Source of the DNA: Phoronis ovalis
Lineage: Eukaryota; Phoronida; Phoronidae
Length of the DNA: 23,114 nt
Direction of reading: 5' to 3'
NCBI GenBank assembly: GCA_028565635.1
Contig: JAOXYB010080499.1
Location: forward strand, 1-23,114
Shown in pieces: positions 12,401-21,400 of this stretch (the stretch's first letter is position 1; each line of letters opens with the position of its first letter). A program made the translations under genes and the position numbers. The notes beneath the pieces are model-generated. The model was not told the DNA's origin. It ran no database searches and saw only the letters and a list, made by a program, of their open reading frames with translations.

Positions 12401-15400
12401 TTAAATTTTGACAACTTAATAATACTAATTTGTTAGCTACAGTTAACTATGTACATTTTTATTACAAAGTAAACATAAAATGATTGAGCATGAAACATTT
12501 CATGCATATTTTCCAGGCCATGCTCCATAAATCACTATTGCACAAATTAAATACCTTTTTAGGTATTAAGCTTTTCATACATAATATATGAGTAGAAGCA
12601 CTTTAAAATTAATCAAGGGACATATTTCTGCGTGAGAAAATGTACACTGCTGTACAGAAACTTGCGAAGTATGAATTAAAGATTATTTTTTTAGCATAAA
12701 TTTTTAAAACAATTCACACTAAAATCACATCAATCACACAGATCAATGTACACTATTAATACCTAAAAAATACTTCATGTTTATATACCGTATGGAGTTT
12801 GTTACAAGCAATCTGTTCAGCACATTATTCTAATTCTATACGTAATATTTGACATTTATTGACTGACATGACTGCCAACAGGTATACACACTTTTTTTAT
12901 GAAACTTCAAAAGGTTAGTCAGAAAGTCTTTTAGTTTCCGACATATTATGAAGGTGCTGATAGTTGAATTTTTCTTTAAAAGTTTGAGAGTATTTATATG
13001 TGATAGAATGAACATTTTTCAAAATGCAACAATTAATTAAATATATTAACTACTACTATATGGTAATACATTCTTAAATTTCTTAGAGATTACGATATCA
13101 TTTTGCGATATTTATAGTTATATTCCCAATTCACAGCATGTGGAGACTTTGTTTAAATGAAACACCTTCATGTTATGAATTTTGTTTATGAGGATAAGAT
13201 AGATAAATATGAGAATAGAATATGCGTTCCTGTAGGAAAATGAGCTACTGTTTCTTCATTGCATGCTAATATCTTGTCACAAGTCGATACTTTGAATCAC
13301 ACAGAAGTCTATATACTAATTATATATTATTATTATAAATTACAGTAAATTAATATACTTATTATTTATTACATATTATCAGATATTATTACATATTATC
13401 AGATACCTAAAATCTTACTTTTATGTCTGATTAATTCTATATCCTCCTTAAACAAAGTCTTGGTAGATACCAGAAAAGTTTCTTATTTTTAGTAACTTAA
13501 TGCTGAATTTCAAAATATTATGCATCACAAAAGGGGTATTAAAATTTCAAAAATATTTGCTCATATGAAAAATAAGCTCCATGAAATTTCATCTATAATA
13601 ATAGTAATAATATTGAGATATTTCAGATCAATGATTGTTATCTTTTTGTTGAAATTAAAAAAAGAAACAATCATGTAATTATTTGCTTAATAGCCAGATA
13701 AAATGCTTACTATAACTAAAAAAACGACTCTTTAATATTCCTGAAATAAATTATCAAAATCATTAAAATAAATATCAAGGAAGAGAACAAACTTCAGAGC
13801 AGATGCAAGCAAACACAAGATATCACCATTTGTATTCAGACTAATGTATCAGTTTACTTGTCTATACAAAAAAATGACCTCTGAATGTTTTAAAAAAGCA
13901 TTTTAAAGCTAGATCTAGTATCACTTAACAAAAGTCAAGTAGATAAATAATAAATAGAAGGTTGAAATAAATTACAACAGCTACCTTTTAATGTAATTGA
14001 GGGAATTAATCCTTACAGAATCTAGGGAGGCGATAGTGCAGAGGATAGAAGTCTATTTTAGACAGAAATGAGTTTCAGTTTCCTGTGAGTTTATTTAACA
14101 GTTCACAGTTAATTAAAACTTGATGAGACATAAAATTGACCCCAAAACTATAAAAAGTTGATTTAGTTTGCAACACATGCAATTTCTGGTAAGACTATCA
14201 ATTATACTGATTTTTAACCAAAAATATCCATAAGTTCAGAAGTACAGCATGGAGGAAGATTAACAGTAAACAACAGTGTAAGTATAAGTTTATATAGTTA
14301 CTAGAAAGAGTTGAAGTGAATGGATTTTCTAACTTAGGAAACACATTCATATTTTATACTCGACAATATGTTTGAGCCAGTTGCAACATGCATTTACTTA
14401 TTACATAATAACTGTAACTGAATATATTTTAATAATAATTTTATTGACAAATAAAAAATCTTACATCCAAAATATCTATATAATAGTCAATTACAATTAA
14501 ATAAAAGCTACACAGACAATCTAACAAACTACTAAATGCAGATAACATAATGTATATGCGCATGAAAACTAGTTTTTCACAGTCAAATAAGAATATGATT
14601 TAGACTGATACTGCTGGTGCTTTTAATAATCCTGAGCTTTACCCAGGAAACATGGAAATAGTCAATAAAAGAGTGAAAACACCTTTTTATCTAAGGGATA
14701 TGATACAAGATTTTGCTTGGTACTAAAAGTTTATTCTTTCAGTTTGTTTAGAAAAAAATCACTATTTAACCAGAATAGGATATTTGTAAAAACAAATGTA
14801 ATCATGCTGGAAAATATGTATTTCAACATTACATAATTTCTGTTCTATCAAGTAACAAGAATTTACTATTTCTCCATTCTTGGTACATGGGGAAATTTAA
14901 ATGCAAAAGCATGTCATTTTTTGTTACTAAGCGGAAAACATTACATGGTAATATACAATAAATTAATTTCATATTCATTATTCATTAGGCTGATTAAATG
15001 AAGAGCACTTTAATCAACTGTCCCAATTCCCATAATGCATTAGGAACAATTAGTATATACAAAACTATGTTAATAACAATTTTAAAATAATTTAAATAAT
15101 TCAAGAACAATTAGCTAAATAGTGCTTAATGTAATATTTAGTCAAGAATTATGTTAATTTTTTAATTTACATAGATCTAATTTCAAAAGTACAAAAAAGT
15201 TTAAACGAAAATCAGTATTTATAACATTCTAAACAAAATAATCATTGCACACCTAAGCAAAACAAATAAAGTGAGAAAATCAATATGATAGACTACAAAG
15301 TACACATATCAACTGATTATTTTCTATGAAATGTTAAGGTAGAATGAACTAATAAATTAATTATTAATTACTAAAGAAAGCAATGAAATTAGTGGGTGAC

Positions 15401-18400
15401 AGAGGGTATGAATATCAGTAATCATTACAATTCGCAAAGTTGCTATGAAAGAAAATGAGATGTGAATTTGTAATTACTGGAACTAATTATTTTGGTAAGC
15501 AACTGTTTTCTGTTATACCTGTGGTACAGCAATAACAGTCTGAAAGCTATAGTTTCCATTACTTTTGTTGATTTTGGGTGACTACAGTCTCTGTTGTCAG
15601 ATCTCTTTAATCATAATAGAAATGGACCTCGCGATTCTCGCGGGTATGGTCCTTATATAGATTAGGAATTATGCCTCATGTTATAGAATTATGGCTTGGC
15701 ATTAGTGTCTGGGTTAAGCACAGGGATTGGCAATAGTGTCTGGGTGTGTGCACATCACAAATAGTGTCTCGGTCAAATGCTTGGATCTGCGACTGAGAAG
15801 GTGTTTAAGGTACAAATACGCAGCAGGCACGGAACAGACGTTGACAGTATAAATATATCTTTGTCACAACATAAGTATTCAATGGTTACGGTTATACCCC
15901 AAAAGAGGTATGCGCCTAAACAGAGTAGTGGCAGGAAAAATCCATCCATTGTTTTAATGGTATAGACGTTTTTATATTTTACTTCTGTATTAGCGATATA
16001 CTATAGCAAGGTTAAGAGATGAAAATTTGTTATCTTACTATTAAAAATATCATAGATATGATCATATTTATATAATTTTGCTGTTTTTTTGAAGCTATGA
16101 CCACACATTGATATAAAATTTAACAAGCAGTACACCAACACCAACACAAATCGTTAGACACAGTTATGTAATAATAACAATATTTTTACTATTTGTATCA
16201 AAGTATTTTGTTTTCAGTATTTGCTTTTACATTAATCATAAAGCTGGAAAGTAATTCTAGAGGAATAATGCTCAAGGAGTAATGTTAACACCACATAAAT
16301 TACATATTAGTAATTAGTCTTAGTTCACATATGTATTGGTATTTAGTCTTATTTTAGTAACTTCTTAATTTATTAGATCATATTTTCTTAGTTATGCAGT
16401 AATACTTTAATACAACTTTTTAAAAAAATGATATGCTTTAACAATATATCAATTCCAAATTAATTGTAAATAATATATTTTAAAAAAGGTTTTGATTTTT
16501 ATATGGTTAGTTGTATTGAACTCAAATCTAGAAAAGTATATTTTGTTTTTTAATCTGAGTTAAGGCTTGGATAAAGAACTGGAGTTTTCTTTATTTTACA
16601 AATGATTATATTGATGTTGTAACAAACTGAATAATTTAATCACTGTTTTAAGTTAACGAAACAGGTATATTATCAATGTTTTGTAATTTCAGTTTGCTTG
16701 GATACTAACCTGTTAGCTGCTGATGTTAATTTTTGTATATGTAATGATTTGCCAGTCCAGACTCCTGATTCTATAAACGCTGCACTGAACTGAGGATTCC
16801 ATCTGATGTCATAAGGTTGATTCAAAATATCAGCTGAAACAAGGTGAGCAGTGCACAAATTATGTAATTTTCTGCACAAAAAGAAAGTTATATTTAGCCA
16901 ACTACAAGAACCATCATCAGTGCTGGCGACCTCTGGTGGAAGTATTTGACTTAAACTTGATAGTACAGAATATTTTTTTGTGTGTGCTTGCTAATTTGTT
17001 CTATAGTTCATTAAGTTTAACTTACTTTGAAGTGGAAGTTAAGCAGTATACAGAAACATATGGCCAACATCACTACCAAACTTAAGTTCCTATGTTTAGG
17101 TGGTAGCAATATTATTCATCAAATTTTGGCAGATTTATTCACTACTTTAATTGATGCATTTTGGGCCAGATTAGAAACCAAATAGAAGAAACATACGTGA
17201 AAAGTTTCCTTGCACTTCCTCACATGCAGAGTTCTGAAACACTGCATCCATAATGCTTGGCAATATCAAGGATAAATTCTCAACAAGGTATCGATCACTT
17301 TCACCAGACAGCATACTAGGTGGAATTTGAACTTTGGTATAACGACTCAGTAGTGTAGCTTTTAACCATTCTGCATACATTTTCCAGTGCTGAATAGGAA
17401 TGGACTCAACAAACTGTCTAAACACAGGTTTGACAGCACTGAGACAAACAGTTATACTGTCAGATGTAGGCGGAGGTAACCTGTTAGTCTTCCCTTGCAT
17501 TTCATACAAGTGCAGAGGAATCTCATGCCTAAAACAGATAGTAGTACTATTTTTACGGAAATGGAATATTTTATTTCTGTCAGTATATTACAAAACTGTT
17601 TAGTACATGAGAAAAATATGATTGACCTTTATTTTTCTGTAAAAATATAAACAATAACAACACAAGATATGAGTATATTAAGGTAGATGCTATAACAAAT
17701 GTACAACATAATATTTACAAATGGCAAATGAAATACAGTGCAAAACCAGTGAACAAAACAAAATAATGAGCTAAAAATACATTATGTATATTTTAGATAT
17801 GTTTGAAATAATTACATACTTAGCTAATCCGTCAGTGGCAACCTTATTAAACAAAAAAAGCAGCAACGCAGCTTTTCTTTTCATTGTAGCCGCTGCTGAA
17901 TCTGTGGCATACTGCTGTATGTTCGGCAATCTATCTGGCCATAACCCTACTACCAAAAGTTCACAATCCCATGTCTCTAAGTCAATACCAGATAAATATT
18001 CTTCCACAATATATTTTGAATTCTGAAAACATAGTTTGAGTATATTCAGCTCACTTATTTATTTTAAAGCTTTTAAAGTTTTCTCCACTAGAGATCCCAC
18101 TTGATGCAGGTTTTGAGAAAACATTGGAAGTTTTAATTGCAAGCTATTGTGTATGTGTTCTGTACACCACTAAAGAGTAGCTAGTTTTAACATTCACTAG
18201 TAATCAAGTGACGAAATTGATAAAAGCTGCTATTCATCAGCAAATTGTAAAGCCTGTAATACTTCAATCAACTTTAAAATTACTATTGATTTTTTCAAAA
18301 AATTAATTATCATTTTACCTCTATTCAATTTAGTCTCCCACTAATTTCATTTTTAAATAATTTGATAACCCGGCTTCCAGCTAAATTTTTGCAAAATTAC

Positions 18401-21400
18401 TTGAACATGATAATATTATTTAGTAAAGGATAAAAATCTGCAGCATCAGATATAAAAAGTGAAAGAAAGCACCACTGGTGATGACAACTATACATGGTGA
18501 ATATATTTTTGAGTATACTTATTTTTTGCTTCATTGTTTTAATCTCATTTATGTATTGATTCAAATGCTCTATAACATTGGTCTTGGAATAGTGAATTGG
18601 GCTTTGTGCAGACTCAGCCTTGTTACATTTCTAAAAGTTAAATTTCCAATTCCAATATTCTGAACCTGCATCTGTTTACCTGTTTATCTGATGAATTCTT
18701 CTGACATCTCACATAAACATCATGACAAGCAATCCACATTGCAGTCAACAAATGTGTGCCTCTGTGCAATTGCTGAACTGTTAGACTGGCTGCTTGTAAA
18801 AGCTGTGCTAATCCACATTTTTCAGTGAACTTGTTTTTTAAACTGTTATGAACAGCCATGAGTAACTCACATGGTGTTTCACCAACTAAGCCCATGCCAT
18901 GCAGCATAGATTTAAGGTCATGATCGTCACAATGTTCTGAATTATTCTAAAAATAAAGCAATGTCTTATACTGTTGTGGATATTTTTGAAATATTTTTTT
19001 TCAAAATCTCTTTATTTTTTGCTTAGAAAATATCACTGAAATTTAAAAAGAGACATAGTGTAGATGAATGTTTCAAATAAAAAGCTAATGTTTATACAAA
19101 ACAGTAATTTATGATAAATATATAAATGAATATGATTCCTTAATTATCATATTACCAGTACTCATTTCAAATAGGAATAGAAGAATTTAATATTTGTGAA
19201 TGCAGCTTTTGGTCTTATCACAAGATCTTTAACAGTCTTTACTTCAAAGTAAAATTCATTAAAAAGTAAGATTCATTTATGGACAAAATATTTATGTTTG
19301 GTAAATAATGTCGCTGAATCGACGTGATATCTAATGAACATTTATTCTGATATTTTTATGCAACCACCGAGTTAAACAAACCTCTGCTAGTGAAATTTCT
19401 ACGCCCCTGTTTCTCATTGCCCGTGATATTTCTCCATGCTTTGGATCCATTGCTAGAATCAGCCTGAAGTCTGAGTGAGGTTTTATTTCTGGTATCTGGC
19501 CATCTACAACACCTCGTTCATTGATAGTTAATACACCATCAGGTTCCAATAATGCATTGAGACGGTCCAGCACAGAAGGACTAAAAATTTGATAAAAACT
19601 TATCATATTTATTTTGCGAATTTGCAAGATATTCACATGGCAAATCAAAGCACAACAGCTTGGATGCGGTGTTTCTGGAGAAACCTTGTTCTGCAAAACA
19701 GACGGAAGTAACAGGGCGTACTTGCAAGTTACATTTCATGTACAGTCTCAAAAATACCTGCAGAAATTGACATTGTCTATGAACAGCCAATGGCCCTCTT
19801 TTAAAGCAGTAACGAGCGGGCTATCCACCCATTCAAAGTTTCCTCCTGATACATCTTCAGCTTTTGCAGCAACTGTTTCAATGTTTCTCCTAAGTGCAGT
19901 CAGATTCTCTTTAAAATAAATTTCACATTGTCAAAGATCGTAATTTATTTATACTCTCCATAAATATGTTTATATTAATAAGTGATACCTGAAACTTTAA
20001 ATATCTCAATGTTTTGCCATTGTAACATAGTCTAACAGCCAGTGCCTATTTTACTAAAAAAGGTGCTGCTAACAATGTCTTTCTTAATATTAGACAGAAA
20101 TAAGCATAGAAACCATTTGTCTTCAACATAAAAGAGAATTTCGGCTTAAATACCAGAGCTTGAAAATTGTTCTTGGCTTCATATTCATATAGTTACATAT
20201 CATTGCAAGCCTGTTTAATATTAGCTGTCCATGATGTCTTTCAGTATATTAAAATTTGATGCTTTTTATAACACTGGCCAAAAACCAAACCAGTAATTAC
20301 ACTAACAAAATAGCAATCAGAAGTATCATTAGAAAACAAACCCATGACACGTAGTACTAAATCATGCTAGCCACACTCACCACATAACAAAGCTTCATAG
20401 ACTTTATCCATTTTGATGATTTCTTCAAGGATCATAGTGAGACTGTGACATTTGTTCCTCAACATAGAGATTTTCTCCAAGTTAGAGATGGTGTGTCCTA
20501 CATTAAAATCACAGCGTATCAAAATTAAAGCTAGAGGGTTAGTGTTGCATAGCGACACAGTATATGGCTTCCAATACAAAGTTTTTGACATGACAACCAT
20601 TTTGGATTCAAGATGGCCACCAAATTTTCCACTTTAAATTTTCATCTCAAGAACCCAGCCTTTTTACTTCAAATGTTCATCTCCATAGTCCAACAAACAT
20701 ATTGATCCAAGTTTCATTAAAATCGGTCCAGTACTTTCCAAGTTATCAAAGAATATGTTTTATTGAATGAACGAGTGAGTGAAAACAACCGATGCGACAG
20801 CAATATGTCTTCCAACTTTGTTGTTGGAAGCCATGACTATAATGTTATTTTAGCACTTGTTGTCAAAAGTACACCTACATGTCACATAATTATGTGAATA
20901 AAGCATCTAGCTTTTTTGTTCGCTAAATAAGTTCATTTTGTTGATAATATATGATTCTAAATATTAAGTAATCCACTAACTTTTGAGCTTCCCCAATTAC
21001 TTGTCTTTTGTTTTCTGTTCTTTATTTTTTTACACCTCCCCAACTTTTCAAATTTTAAAAGCAATGAAAGAGGCTCTCATCATATCTCGTACTAGCAGAA
21101 TAAAATGTTTGCATACATAGGCTCAAAACATCGAGCTTTACTGTCAACTAGACAACTTCTCGAAGATGAAGGAGCCTGCCAACTAAATGATGTTTATGAC
21201 AGACCCAACAAAGCATAGGCTTCTAGTTAAAATTCAGTAAAACATATTCGTGGCAGGGAATGAAACATCCAAAGGTAAATAAACATATCAGCTGCATCCG
21301 AATTATTTTTTTTTATTTATCAGTCTGTTTTTATTATTACTGTACTATGATTGCAGTACCTGGGTTTCTGTCCAATTCAAAATCACTCCACATCTTTAGT

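Larger units (their letters stand above)
9868..16709 (-). other. MDN1 long intron E8-E9 (6.8 kb)
   Basis: The longest intron in the window, very AT-rich and dense in stops on both strands over most of its length. Visible structure is limited to the 172-nt duplication at 11413-11757, the short duplication at 13368-13404 and the less AT-rich island at 15620-15970. Slightly less AT-rich patches also occur near 10195-10250, 10440-10510 and 10960-11070, without recognisable content. Confidence 0.75.

Noticed and set aside
15624-15652. tRNA or snoRNA at the GC-rich stem-loop
   Set aside because: No cloverleaf, no A/B boxes and no C/D or H/ACA boxes could be placed around it.
15777-15965. 62-codon plus-strand open frame starting MLGSATEKVFK
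   Set aside because: Short, no recognisable domain, and embedded in a repeat-like island; kept only as part of the finding on that island.
16834-16870. Upstream acceptor (ttgtgcag) for E8
   Set aside because: It would shift the frame relative to E7; the ccttgtttcag acceptor at 16834 fits the phase and the conserved YDIRWNP sequence.
16911-16925. C/D-box snoRNA suggested by CTGATGATGG on the minus strand
   Set aside because: No matching D box or terminal stem before the E8 acceptor.
17023-17080. Mini-exon with a gtaagt-type donor in intron E7-E8
   Set aside because: It leaves phase 0, which is incompatible with E8, and the peptide is not midasin-like.
17784-18026. Plus-strand open frame opposite E6
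   Set aside because: It is the antisense shadow of a conserved midasin exon; similar shadows lie opposite E2, E3, E7, E9, E12 and E13.
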